Assembly (NCBI GenBank): GCA_030612565.1
Contig: JAUWNQ010000036.1
Span: 1-6,075 of the forward strand
Length of the DNA stretch: 6,075 nucleotides
Origin: Candidatus Bipolaricaulota bacterium
GTDB lineage: Bacteria; Bipolaricaulota; Bipolaricaulia; UBA7950; UBA9294
Direction of reading: 5' to 3'
Position numbers and translations under genes: made by a program. The notes below the pieces were generated by a model. That model was given only the letters and a program-made list of their open reading frames with translations. It did not search any database and was not told the origin of the DNA. Position 1 is the stretch's first letter, and each line of letters starts with the position of its first letter. Positions 1 through 6,047 of the stretch are shown piece by piece.

Positions 1-698
1 TATAGCAGGAAGTCGGTTGCGGGAAGCACATGGTTCTTCTCATAAACAGCCGTCGCTGAGTGTTCGTCCAGCCGGTTGACCGCCAACCCGTGTGTCGGCG
101 AATAGAGGGCACGGAGCGGGCTGCCCGTCTCAACATCGACCTTTATCTCCACGTGTTCCAGAGGCCACGCTGAGAATCGCTCGGTGTCGAGCGGGTAGCG
201 GTATCGATAGACCCCTTGATCGGCCTGAAGAAGCTCCGTGTACTCGATCTCGATCCGCCGCTCCCCTTTTGCTGGTATGGGATAGATCCGCGCTGCGAGG
301 GTGTCTCGCCCGATGTACTCCAGGAGTGCCGGGTCGATCGCGCGGCGGACGTAGTCCTCGTAGATCGCGCGTGCCTCATCGGCGGGAAGGACTGTCCCTT
401 CCAACGCCTCCCCGTCGCCCCACATCAAGAAATCCGCCACGACCGCTCCCGGTGGCAGCGGGAAGATGTAGCGCCCCTCGATATCCCGGCCCGTGTCATT
501 GCGGAACAGCTGGTCCACGCGCGTTGTCACCACACCGTCGCGGATCTCCACACGAACATGGTGGTAGACGATCGTCAACCAGCCGTGCTCAGGATGGTCT
601 GGGATAATCACCCCGTCGGCAAAGGCACCAAACAAGATTCCACCAACAAGCGTAACCGCGAATAGAACAGACAAACTCCTACGAGTGAATCCTCTCAT
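1..698 (-). CDS. VIT-domain exported protein, N-terminal part (3' end outside window)
   Basis: This partial gene starts at ATG 698 and stays open to the left edge (232 complete codons plus two bases), so its C-terminus is not visible. GGAGG at 707-711 sits 8 bases before the start. The N-terminus has a typical Sec signal peptide: basic residues (RGFTRR), a hydrophobic stretch at about residues 9-26, and a likely cleavage site after GAFA (residue 27). Residues about 38-165 match a VIT (vault protein inter-alpha-trypsin) domain. The hallmarks are a first beta strand at about 42-51, QLFRNDTGRDIEGRYIFPLP (63-82), EARAIYEDYVRR (108-119), DPALLEYIGRDTLAARIYPI (122-141) and GERRIEIEY (145-153). The last visible residues, TDFLL, are those that usually lead into a von Willebrand factor A domain in this family, so a VIT-vWA protein is likely but not seen. 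Such proteins are extracytoplasmic and mostly uncharacterised. It follows bshA after 72 bases on the same strand and may be the operon's last gene or an independent unit. Confidence 0.85.
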   Translation of the reverse strand, partial: MRGFTRRSLSVLFAVTLVGGILFGAFADGVIIPDHPEHGWLTIVYHHVRVEIRDGVVTTRVDQLFRNDTGRDIEGRYIFPLPPGAVVADFLMWGDGEALEGTVLPADEARAIYEDYVRRAIDPALLEYIGRDTLAARIYPIPAKGERRIEIEYTELLQADQGVYRYRYPLDTERFSAWPLEHVEIKVDVETGSPLRALYSPTHGLAVNRLDEHSATAVYEKNHVLPATDFLL

Positions 699-732
699 CG
701 AGATCGCCTCCGAACAAGTAGTTTGCATACCT

Positions 733-754
733 ACACGCGATGCCCTCGCCGTGT
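733..754 (-). other. Small hairpin between bshA and the VIT gene
   Basis: On the minus strand, the arm ACACGGCGA pairs with TCGCGTGT (8 base pairs, one bulged G) around the 5-base loop GGGCA. It begins 16 bases past the bshA stop. No T-run follows it, so it does not look like a standard Rho-independent terminator. It could be an mRNA-processing or 3'-stabilising stem, or chance in GC-rich DNA. Confidence 0.25.
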
Positions 755-770
755 TTCGTGCCGGGGTCTA

Positions 771-1892
771 TCAAGGCGCTTCCAGCACCCGCTCGTAGAT
801 CGCTTCATACTGCGGAACGATCTTGTGATAGTCGAAGTTCACCGCCGCATGGCTCCGCGCCACGGCGGCGAACGCCCTCCGCCGCGGGCAGTCGGAGAGG
901 AGATCGATCGCGTAGGCGGCCATCCGATCGATGTCCCCCACCGGGGCGAGATAGCCGGTTATTCCGTGCTCCACCACCTCTGGGATCCCGCCGACGTCGC
1001 TTGCGATGACGGGAACGCCACTCGCCAGCGCCTCCAATGCGGCGAGGCCGAAGCTCTCCGTCTCGCTCGGCAAGAGGAAGAGGTCGGCGGCCTGCAGAAT
1101 GGGGGCGACGCGATCGACCACACCGATAAAGGTGACCCTGTCGCGCACCCCCAGCTTCACTGCCAACTCCTCAGCTACCGTGGCCTCCGGTCCGTCCCCG
1201 ACCAGGATCAACCGAGCGTCGAGCTCCGCGGCGACTCTGGCGAAGATGGCAATGACATCGCCAATCCGCTTGACCGGCCGGTAGTTCGAGATGTGCATCA
1301 GGGTGACCTGTTCCTCGGATCGCTTGTGCGGGATGCATGGGGGGATCTCGTTCTCGTAGCGTACGGGATCGATGAAGTTGTACACGACGTCGATCGGCCT
1401 CTCGATTCCGAACTGCCGCCGCGTCTCCCCCTCCAAGAAGTGAGAGACGGCTGTCACTGCATCGGCCTGCTCGATCATCAACGTCGTCACCAGCTTGAAC
1501 GAGGCGTTGTTCCCTACGAGGGTGATGTCGGTCCCGTGCAGGGTGATCACCACCTTGAGCCCCATGCCGGCCGTTATCTGCCGGGCAAGGATCGCCGCCG
1601 CGCCGAATGGGATCGCGTAATGCACGTGCAGGATCTGCAACTCCTTCATCCGTGCCACCTCGGCCATCTTCGAGGCAAGGGCCAGGGTGTAGGGGAAGTT
1701 CTTCAGCAACGGGTACTGTTCGATCTCGACCTCGTGAAAGCTGACGCGCGGGGGGAGCTTCCCCAACCGCAGGGGGGTGGCGTAACTGATGAACGCCACC
1801 TCATGCCCTCGCGCCGCCAAGTGCTTGCCAAGCTCGGTGGCGACGACCCCGCTTCCGCCGTGCGTGGGATAACAGGAGATGCCGATGCGCAT
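771..1892 (-). CDS. bshA: BshA, N-acetyl-alpha-D-glucosaminyl L-malate synthase
   Basis: This cytosolic GT4-family (GT-B fold) glycosyltransferase catalyses the first step of bacillithiol synthesis: transfer of GlcNAc from UDP-GlcNAc to L-malate, giving GlcNAc-malate. The 373-residue length is normal for BshA. The N-terminal opening MRIGISCYPTHGGSG with its glycine loop (12-15) is characteristic of BshA, as are LHVHYAIPFGAAA (88-100) and HGTDITLVG (119-127). The C-terminal Rossmann domain carries HISNYRPVKR (200-209), with the basic residues expected to contact the UDP phosphates. It also has VGDGPE (231-236) and the GT4 E-x7-E motif, E269 to E277, within PSETESFGLAALEA. The ATG at 1892 is set by a perfect AAGGAGG at 1896-1902, three bases upstream. 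The gene lies 18 bases after bshB1 and is clearly in the same operon. The nearest alternative is another GT4 glycosyltransferase, but the N-terminal motif and the bshB1/bshC neighbours make BshA almost certain. Confidence 0.96.
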   Translation of the reverse strand: MRIGISCYPTHGGSGVVATELGKHLAARGHEVAFISYATPLRLGKLPPRVSFHEVEIEQYPLLKNFPYTLALASKMAEVARMKELQILHVHYAIPFGAAAILARQITAGMGLKVVITLHGTDITLVGNNASFKLVTTLMIEQADAVTAVSHFLEGETRRQFGIERPIDVVYNFIDPVRYENEIPPCIPHKRSEEQVTLMHISNYRPVKRIGDVIAIFARVAAELDARLILVGDGPEATVAEELAVKLGVRDRVTFIGVVDRVAPILQAADLFLLPSETESFGLAALEALASGVPVIASDVGGIPEVVEHGITGYLAPVGDIDRMAAYAIDLLSDCPRRRAFAAVARSHAAVNFDYHKIVPQYEAIYERVLEAP

Positions 1893-1895
1893 AGT

Positions 1896-1902
1896 CCTCC
1901 TT
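1896..1902 (-). promoter_or_regulatory. Ribosome binding site of bshA
   Basis: AAGGAGG on the minus strand lies in the 18-base bshB1-bshA gap, 3 bases before ATG 1892. It is fully complementary to the usual 16S rRNA 3' tail and fixes the bshA start. It suggests that bshA is translated independently rather than only by coupling to bshB1. Confidence 0.75.
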
Positions 1903-1910
1903 GCAGACAG

Positions 1911-2621
1911 CTATGGAAAACGGGCCTCGAGTGGATTCTCGATCTCCAATAGACCGCGGATGAGAAGCCCCTCTCCGTACTCCTTGCCGATGAGCGCCCC
2001 GTAGTGGGCCATCCGGCTGCGGATCAGACGATCGGTCGCGGGTGCGGTGAGGCGAGTCTCAGGATAGGAGGGATCGGCCAGCGTGAACTGCGAAGCATGT
2101 GCGCGGATCGCCTCCATCTTTCGCTCAAATTGGTCGCTGATATCGACGATGAACGACGGAGTGAACTCCTCCCAACCCATGTAGTAAACGACTTTTGTCG
2201 GATGGTGGCTCGCTTGCCCTGTCTCGTAACGGGGAAGCCCCGCGAGGAACGCACCTTTATAGACGAGTTCGCTTGCGTGCACGTGATCAGGGTGTCGATC
2301 GCGCCAGTACGGAACAAGGATCAATCGCGGCTTGAAACGGCGGATCACTTCGGCAACGGCACGCTTCGCCGCGGGTGTTGCGCTGAGATCGCCATCCGTA
2401 AGCTCCATATTCACCCGCGCGGCCGCACCGAGGATCACGCGTGCCGCTTCCGCTTCCATCCGGCGCTCCTCCACCGTCCCGCGGGTGGATAACTCGCCGC
2501 GGGTCAGGTCGACCAGCACGACCGAGTGGCCGGCATCGACAAGCTTGGCAACGGTTCCTCCGCAACCAAGCTCGATATCATCCGGATGCGCTCCAAAGGC
2601 GAGCACGTCTGCGTCAGTCAT
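1911..2621 (-). CDS. bshB1: BshB1, N-acetyl-alpha-D-glucosaminyl L-malate deacetylase
   Basis: This zinc-dependent LmbE/PIG-L-family deacetylase hydrolyses GlcNAc-malate to GlcN-malate, the second bacillithiol step. The protein has 236 residues, normal for the family. The signature AHPDD lies at 11-15, giving H12, D14 and D15, and RDRHPDHVHA spans about 107-116 with H113. H12, D15 and H113 coincide with the zinc ligands known from the Bacillus cereus enzyme, and D14 is the expected general base. LTRGELSTRGT (39-49) is also typical of BshB1. The reading frame is open upstream to an ATG at 2804, but that extension overlaps bshC and resembles nothing in the family. ATG 2621, preceded by GGGAGG at 2625-2630, is the right start. 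It overlaps the end of bshC by 8 bases, implying translational coupling. Related family members act on mycothiol precursors or mycothiol conjugates, but BshA and BshC next door settle the assignment. Confidence 0.95.
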   Translation of the reverse strand: MTDADVLAFGAHPDDIELGCGGTVAKLVDAGHSVVLVDLTRGELSTRGTVEERRMEAEAARVILGAAARVNMELTDGDLSATPAAKRAVAEVIRRFKPRLILVPYWRDRHPDHVHASELVYKGAFLAGLPRYETGQASHHPTKVVYYMGWEEFTPSFIVDISDQFERKMEAIRAHASQFTLADPSYPETRLTAPATDRLIRSRMAHYGALIGKEYGEGLLIRGLLEIENPLEARFP

Positions 2622-4179
2622 CGTCCTCCCAAGTAACCACACAATGAGAGGAGTTGTCAAGTTCCCCGGCCGAGAGAAGTCTCTCCACGAATCCCGGACC
2701 GTGCTTATTGATGAAGTAAGGAAGCGGGAAGACCCGTTCCTGCGGTCGTCCACGCGGGAGAATGGCGTTCCGTAACCGCCGGAAAGCCCCCGTGGAGAGA
2801 CCATGCTTCGCCGATGCGGCGCGCAGCGCTCTGCTCTCCAGCCGGTCTACCGCACGCAGGGATGCGGCACGTGTCCCCTCCCACGACCGCTCCAGGCTCG
2901 GATCGAGCAACGCGACCACAGAGCGCAGTGGGGCGAGATCTTCAATGACTGCTTCCCTCGCTTCGGCAAAGCGCTCTTGTAGACCGGATGGGGCAAGGGA
3001 GCGCATCGCCTCCTCTGCGGTGAACGGCGCATCTAGGATCTCGCCGATATTCGTGCCGAAGCGGGAGATCAGGTCGGCCTCCGCATGGTCGATAATGGTG
3101 TAGCTCAACCGCGGAAATAACAGCGGCTGAGGAAGGTCGAAGAGCGAGTAGATAGGTTTCAACATCGCGTGGTACGCGATCTCCCCCGGGCCAAGGACGC
3201 TGGCAAGAACAGGGAGGAGGCTATCAGCAAAGAGTGGCCGCAGCGCCGCATCGGGCGAATAGCGTTCGGGGTGTTCATCCACCGTGGGAAGATGAGAATG
3301 GGAGTCGGTTACCCGAACCCTGCGCCTGGTTGCGTCGAAGGTGTAGAGCCCTCCCGCCTGTGCCGGGGCGAGGGACGGGGAATAGCCTGCCCCGCGAAGC
3401 TCCGCAGCTGTTTCCTCCAGGCGATTCCGGATCCCTGTGCGCCTCTCCAGGGCGACGCGAAAAAAGGCGCGCCCTGACGTGCGTAATAGTGAGGGTTCGA
3501 CGATAACAAGTCCCTGTTTGGAGAAGAACTGGGCAAAGAGGCGTGCGTGCCAGGTGCAGTAGTCCTCCCCTTGTTTCGGGGCGAAGAGATCTCTCGTATT
3601 CGCGTGGTGCGGGCCAGGGGGGAGCGCATCGAAGTACGCGCTGTATGCACCCCGAATCTCATCTGAGAGAGGAAGGTCGGCGATCGGGCGGCCGCGTTCT
3701 TCCCACTCGAAACGGATTGTACCCACCTCCCCGTCGTCTTTAAGGAAGCGAGCGTGATTGATCTCGGTGAAGTCGTGGTCCTCATTCGCAAGCCAGAAGA
3801 GGGGGATAACCCTCACCCCGAGGCGCTCCTGCAAGAATGCGGCGAGGCGGATCGTCGTCATGATCTTGTAACACGTGTAGATCGGCCCGCCAAGGAACCC
3901 AACCTGTTGCCCACCGATCACACAGAAGGTCGATCGCGCCCTTAGATCAGCGATGTTTGCAAGGACGGCAGGGCTATGCGTAAGGCGGGTATTGTACACG
4001 GCAAGGCGATCACAGATCGTTTCGCGCGGGTAGTCGAGCCTGCTTCGGGCCTCCAACGCCCGGGCGAACCCGTCCAGGGGGTGGGTGAAGAAGGAGGAAG
4101 CATCTCCACACCTGGCGATGTAGTCGAGATAGAGCTTCCTCGCTGGGTAGATGACCCTGGCGGCGACGCGTTCGATCAA
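2614..4179 (-). CDS. bshC: BshC, putative cysteine-adding enzyme of bacillithiol synthesis
   Basis: BshC is needed for the last bacillithiol step, addition of cysteine to GlcN-malate. Its exact chemistry has been hard to reconstitute in vitro. From the chosen start the protein has 521 residues, slightly shorter than the roughly 540 of the Bacillus enzyme. Family motifs in order are KLYLDY (15-20), VIGGQQVGFLGGPIYTCYK (87-105), PLFWLANEDHDFTEINH (126-142), GPGEIAYHAML (330-340), PLLFPRLSYT (352-361), a helical region at about 395-460 (the coiled-coil dimerisation segment in known BshC), and the C-terminal PQERVFPLPYFINKHGPGF (479-497). An ATG at 4245 would add 22 residues that lie inside the upstream methyltransferase and look unlike BshC. 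I prefer TTG 4179, one base after the methyltransferase stop, with AAGGGGTGG at 4184-4192 as ribosome binding site. No frameshift or missing motif is visible. It overlaps bshB1 by 8 bases. Confidence 0.94.
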   Translation of the reverse strand: MIERVAARVIYPARKLYLDYIARCGDASSFFTHPLDGFARALEARSRLDYPRETICDRLAVYNTRLTHSPAVLANIADLRARSTFCVIGGQQVGFLGGPIYTCYKIMTTIRLAAFLQERLGVRVIPLFWLANEDHDFTEINHARFLKDDGEVGTIRFEWEERGRPIADLPLSDEIRGAYSAYFDALPPGPHHANTRDLFAPKQGEDYCTWHARLFAQFFSKQGLVIVEPSLLRTSGRAFFRVALERRTGIRNRLEETAAELRGAGYSPSLAPAQAGGLYTFDATRRRVRVTDSHSHLPTVDEHPERYSPDAALRPLFADSLLPVLASVLGPGEIAYHAMLKPIYSLFDLPQPLLFPRLSYTIIDHAEADLISRFGTNIGEILDAPFTAEEAMRSLAPSGLQERFAEAREAVIEDLAPLRSVVALLDPSLERSWEGTRAASLRAVDRLESRALRAASAKHGLSTGAFRRLRNAILPRGRPQERVFPLPYFINKHGPGFVERLLSAGELDNSSHCVVTWEDDD

Positions 4180-4180
4180 G

Positions 4181-4930
4181 CTACCACCCCTTTTCGGCGA
4201 CCAGAACGAGCCTCTTGCTCTGCGGGCTGAGGGGTTCACCCACAAGCGACCCGTAGCAATCCACGTTCACGAAGCCAGCATCCCGCAACATCCTATCCAG
4301 TTCATCCCTTGTGTACATCCGTACCGACTCGTGGAAAGTCCGTCTCTCTTCACCTTCCTCGAATACGTGCGTCGTCTTCTCCACACGGCGATGATCCTCA
4401 CTCACGCGGCGCTCGATACGGAGCGTCCGGCCGGAAAGAGCCTGTTCCTCTTTCGGGACGAGGTGGGCGATCACAAAGTCATGATTAAGGGTGTCGATCA
4501 GGAAGGTTCCACCACGCCGTAGAGCTCGATTCACCGTGGAGAGGACTGTTCTATCCTCTACTTCGTCTCCAAAATATCCGAATGATGTGAACAGGGATAA
4601 GGCCGTGGCAAAGCGCTCCACATAGGGGATTTCGCGCATGTCAGCCCGCACCAGTTCGATCCCCTCTGCGCCGACGGTAGCGAGCCGCTTTGCCGCGACA
4701 TCGAGGAGCTCCTGCGAGAGGTCGATCCCGATAAGACGGGAGAATCCCGCCTCGTGGAGGGCGAGCAGGTGTCGACCCGCCCCGCAGCCCAGGTCGAGGA
4801 GCGGTTCGTCCTTCGCCAGAGCGATGAGATCGATGATCGCGCGCACATCCGCTCGCGCCTCAGCCTCATCGCGATGGGGGTAGAGGGCGAGGTACTCCCG
4901 CCCGAAGCTCTCCACGTACCAGGGTCTCAT
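4181..4930 (-). CDS. Class I SAM-dependent methyltransferase, candidate bacillithiol N-methyltransferase
   Basis: This 249-residue protein has a Rossmann methyltransferase fold and no signal peptide or membrane segment, so it should be cytosolic. Motif I is LLDLGCGAGRH (44-54), the glycine-rich SAM loop. The acidic residue binding the SAM ribose is D70 in GIDLS. ADMREIP (96-102) fits motif II and SLFTSFGYFGDE (112-123) fits motif III and the following loop. The N-terminal WYVESFGREYLALYPHRD (4-21) is characteristic of a bacterial subfamily of small-molecule methyltransferases. ATG 4930 overlaps the stop of the upstream hydrolase (ATGA), and its own ribosome binding site is weak, so translation is probably coupled. 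Its stop is one base before bshC. Sequence shows only a SAM methyltransferase. From its position I infer that it methylates the amino group of bacillithiol, as reported for NmbA of Chlorobaculum tepidum. Another small-molecule substrate remains possible. Confidence 0.88.
   Translation of the reverse strand: MRPWYVESFGREYLALYPHRDEAEARADVRAIIDLIALAKDEPLLDLGCGAGRHLLALHEAGFSRLIGIDLSQELLDVAAKRLATVGAEGIELVRADMREIPYVERFATALSLFTSFGYFGDEVEDRTVLSTVNRALRRGGTFLIDTLNHDFVIAHLVPKEEQALSGRTLRIERRVSEDHRRVEKTTHVFEEGEERRTFHESVRMYTRDELDRMLRDAGFVNVDCYGSLVGEPLSPQSKRLVLVAEKGW
4184..4192 (-). promoter_or_regulatory. Ribosome binding site deciding the TTG start of bshC
   Basis: AAGGGGTGG on the minus strand overlaps the last codons of the methyltransferase. 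The AGGGG core ends 7 bases before TTG 4179, an ideal distance. No ATG or GTG occurs between it and the conserved BshC N-terminus, so TTG is the best supported start. Ribosomes finishing the methyltransferase (stop at 4181-4183) could restart directly. Confidence 0.6.
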
Positions 4931-5568
4931 GCGATCCCGTGTTCTTTCTTGTAGGCGAGCCAGTTGCGCTTGAGATCGAGGAACGCCTCGTAGTCAGGTT
5001 GAATGAGGAAGGGGTTGGTCCTTCGCTCCACCCCGATCGTCGACTGTGGTGCGGTCCCGTAGTCGTGCCCGGGAAAGACACGGGTCTCATCGGGGAGGGG
5101 GAGGAGCTTCTCGTGCAGAGAATCGTATTCGGCCCGCGCTCCAGCACCAAGGTCTGTCCCTCCCACTTTGCCGACGAAGAGAGTGTCGCCAGTGAAGAGC
5201 GAATCGCCGACGTAAAGGCAGATCGAATCTGCGGTGTGGCCGGGCGTGTGGATGATCCTCACCTCAAGCTCGCCGAGTGGAAAAGAGGATCCGTCCTCCA
5301 CGCGGACGCCTGTCTTCGGATCGGTATCACCATAGAGAAGCGGACGTGTCCCGGTCAGTCGTTCGATCGTGGCGTTCCCGTTCGTGTGATCGAAGTGGTC
5401 GTGTGTGACAAAGACGTAGACGATCTGGTATCCCTTCTCGCACGCAAAATCGACGATCCGCTCCGGCGAGAACGAAGGGTCGATCACAAGGGTCTTCTTG
5501 CTCGCCGCATCGGCGATGAGGTAACCGAAGTTGCGATCACCGCCAGTCCTAAACTGCTTGATAAACAT
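4927..5568 (-). CDS. Glyoxalase-II-like MBL-fold metallo-hydrolase
   Basis: This 213-residue metallo-beta-lactamase-fold hydrolase has a full dinuclear metal site: THDHFDH (55-61) gives H56, H58, D60 and H61, TPGHT gives H111, TGDTLF gives D128, and FPGHDYG gives H168. The motifs GDTLFVGKVGGTDL and PGHDYG place it with the hydroxyacylglutathione hydrolase/persulfide dioxygenase branch, which act on thioesters or persulfides of low-molecular-weight thiols. It lacks the C-terminal glutathione-binding domain of canonical GloB, consistent with a different thiol partner. As first gene of the bacillithiol operon it is a plausible S-acyl-bacillithiol hydrolase, which is inference. ATG 5568 is chosen because AAGGAG (5573-5578) lies 4 bases upstream and the homologous region begins there. 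The frame stays open for 163 more codons upstream to an ATG at 6060, but that stretch is repeat-rich and not family-like. Its stop overlaps the methyltransferase start by 4 bases. Confidence 0.9.
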   Translation of the reverse strand: MFIKQFRTGGDRNFGYLIADAASKKTLVIDPSFSPERIVDFACEKGYQIVYVFVTHDHFDHTNGNATIERLTGTRPLLYGDTDPKTGVRVEDGSSFPLGELEVRIIHTPGHTADSICLYVGDSLFTGDTLFVGKVGGTDLGAGARAEYDSLHEKLLPLPDETRVFPGHDYGTAPQSTIGVERRTNPFLIQPDYEAFLDLKRNWLAYKKEHGIA

Positions 5569-5572
5569 CTTT

Positions 5573-5578
5573 CTCCTT
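5573..5578 (-). promoter_or_regulatory. Ribosome binding site of the MBL-fold hydrolase
   Basis: AAGGAG on the minus strand lies 4 bases before ATG 5568. It selects this start over the in-frame upstream ATG at 6060, which would add 164 residues encoded by the repeat-containing stretch. Confidence 0.7.
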
Positions 5579-5611
5579 CGACGCCACGTCTCTCTCCCTC
5601 CAAACAACGCT

Positions 5612-5640
5612 AGTCTAAGCTTCCCCACCCCTTTCAGCAA
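5612..5640 (-). promoter_or_regulatory. Candidate sigma70-type promoter for the hydrolase-methyltransferase-bshCBA operon
   Basis: On the minus strand, TTGCTG (5635-5640) is followed after exactly 17 bases by TAGACT (5612-5617). The -10 box matches TATAAT at four of six positions, and the -35 box matches TTGACA only in its TTG. Transcription would start near 5604, giving a leader of about 37 bases to ATG 5568, a normal length that would hold the AAGGAG site. It is the best placed candidate upstream of the operon. The match is moderate and sigma factor preferences of this organism are unknown. Confidence 0.35.
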
Positions 5641-5750
5641 GAGAACGAACGCGCCTCTATCCGCGGGAAAGACTGGTTGCGTCATAGGAGTTGCTGCACT
5701 CTCAGGCTCCTCGGCTACAATCAAGTGCACCGACGGGCGGCCTTGCTGAT

Positions 5751-5790
5751 GCCGACGGATAAAGAAACCCGACTTACCACCTTTATCGGC
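5751..5790. other. Bulged hairpin
   Basis: The plus-strand arm GCCGACGGATAAAG (5751-5764) pairs with CTTTATCGGC (5781-5790) as a 10-base-pair stem with a 4-base bulge (CGGA) and a 16-base loop. On the plus strand a T-rich tail (TCTTTGTCG) follows, but no gene lies upstream on that strand. On the minus strand it would sit in DNA before the predicted promoter, so a leader role would require a more distal promoter. Function is unknown. Confidence 0.3.
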
Positions 5791-5834
5791 TCTTTGTCGT
5801 TTCGAGTGGGTGCCGCAGGCTATTCCACCAGTCT

Positions 5835-5854
5835 CTTCTCCTTCGAAGCAGAAG
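5835..5854. repeat. 20-base near-perfect palindrome
   Basis: CTTCT-C-CTTCGAAG-C-AGAAG is symmetric at every position except one C/C mismatch pair. It is centred on TTCGAA and immediately precedes the first 9-base-period repeat array. It could be a protein-binding dyad or the end of a dispersed repeat unit. Confidence 0.4.
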
Positions 5855-5859
5855 CTTTC

Positions 5860-5886
5860 ACCGCCGAGGGCGCGGAGCACGCAGAG
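5860..5886 (+). repeat. Three-unit 9-base tandem repeat, consensus NNCGCNGAG
   Basis: Three successive 9-base units read ACCGCCGAG, GGCGCGGAG and CACGCAGAG. The core CGCNGAG recurs at 5862, 5871 and 5880. It resembles the CGCAGAG-type intergenic repeats scattered through many bacterial genomes and often mistaken for short genes. That resemblance is from memory, not from a search. Confidence 0.6.
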
Positions 5887-5900
5887 AGGGGGAGCAAGGT

Positions 5901-5954
5901 TGAGTGATTGAGCGAGTGAGTGATTGAACTTCCCAATCTCCTGATCATTCAATC
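5901..5954. repeat. TGAGTGATTGA direct repeat with GATTGAA/TTCAATC inverted repeat
   Basis: TGAGTGATTGA occurs exactly at 5901-5911 and again at 5917-5927. The second copy leads into GATTGAA (5922-5928), which is inverted as TTCAATC (5948-5954) around a 19-base loop that contains the palindrome TGATCA. The pattern looks like a short mobile or decaying repeat unit rather than coding DNA. Confidence 0.5.
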
Positions 5955-5957
5955 TTC

Positions 5958-5969
5958 GTGTCGCGACAC
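5958..5969. repeat. Perfect 12-base palindrome GTGTCGCGACAC
   Basis: GTGTCGCGACAC reads the same on both strands and directly abuts the inverted CTTTGCG copy. It is about 390 bases upstream of the hydrolase start, far for an operator of that gene. It could be an operator for a gene to the right of the window or part of the repeat element. Confidence 0.4.
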
Positions 5970-6047
5970 CTTTGCGTCTTGAGTGAGTGCAACGAACGGG
6001 CGAGAGGAAAAGCTTGTGTCTCTCGCAAAGGCGCAAAGAACGCAAAG
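5970..6047. repeat. Fold-back repeat: inverted CTTTGCG and three CGCAAAG units
   Basis: CGCAAAG occurs exactly three times (6024-6030, 6032-6038, 6041-6047) with spacing of 8 and 9 bases, and once inverted as CTTTGCG at 5970-5976. The outer copies extend to CCTTTGCGTCTT (5969-5980) against AAGAACGCAAAGG (6036-6048), so the segment can fold back. An internal stem, GCGAGAG (6000-6006) with CTCTCGC (6020-6026), lies between them. The core CGCNRAG is shared with the array at 5860-5886, suggesting one repeat family. Confidence 0.55.

Noticed and set aside
723..1952. 409-codon open frame on the plus strand opposite bshA
   Set aside because: It is antisense to an unambiguous bshA. The translation is rich in His, Arg and Asp with no recognisable motif, as expected for the complementary frame of a GC-rich gene.
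2622..2804. N-terminal extension of BshB1 to ATG 2804
   Set aside because: It lies wholly inside bshC, resembles no deacetylase, and ATG 2621 has a good ribosome binding site next to the conserved AHPDD motif.
4939..5613. 224-codon open frame on the plus strand opposite the hydrolase
   Set aside because: It is the complementary frame of a clear MBL-fold gene and shows no motif or ribosome binding site of note.
5660..5730. CTGAGA motif on the minus strand suggesting a TPP riboswitch
   Set aside because: The second conserved TPP element and the matching helices are absent, and the downstream genes are not thiamine-related.
5677..5907. 76-codon plus-strand open frame in the noncoding region
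   Set aside because: Its second half is a translation of the CGCNGAG repeat (AEGAEHAERG), a known type of false gene. A TACAAT box at 5716-5721 lies inside this frame, downstream of its ATG, so it could not drive it, and no good ribosome binding site precedes it.
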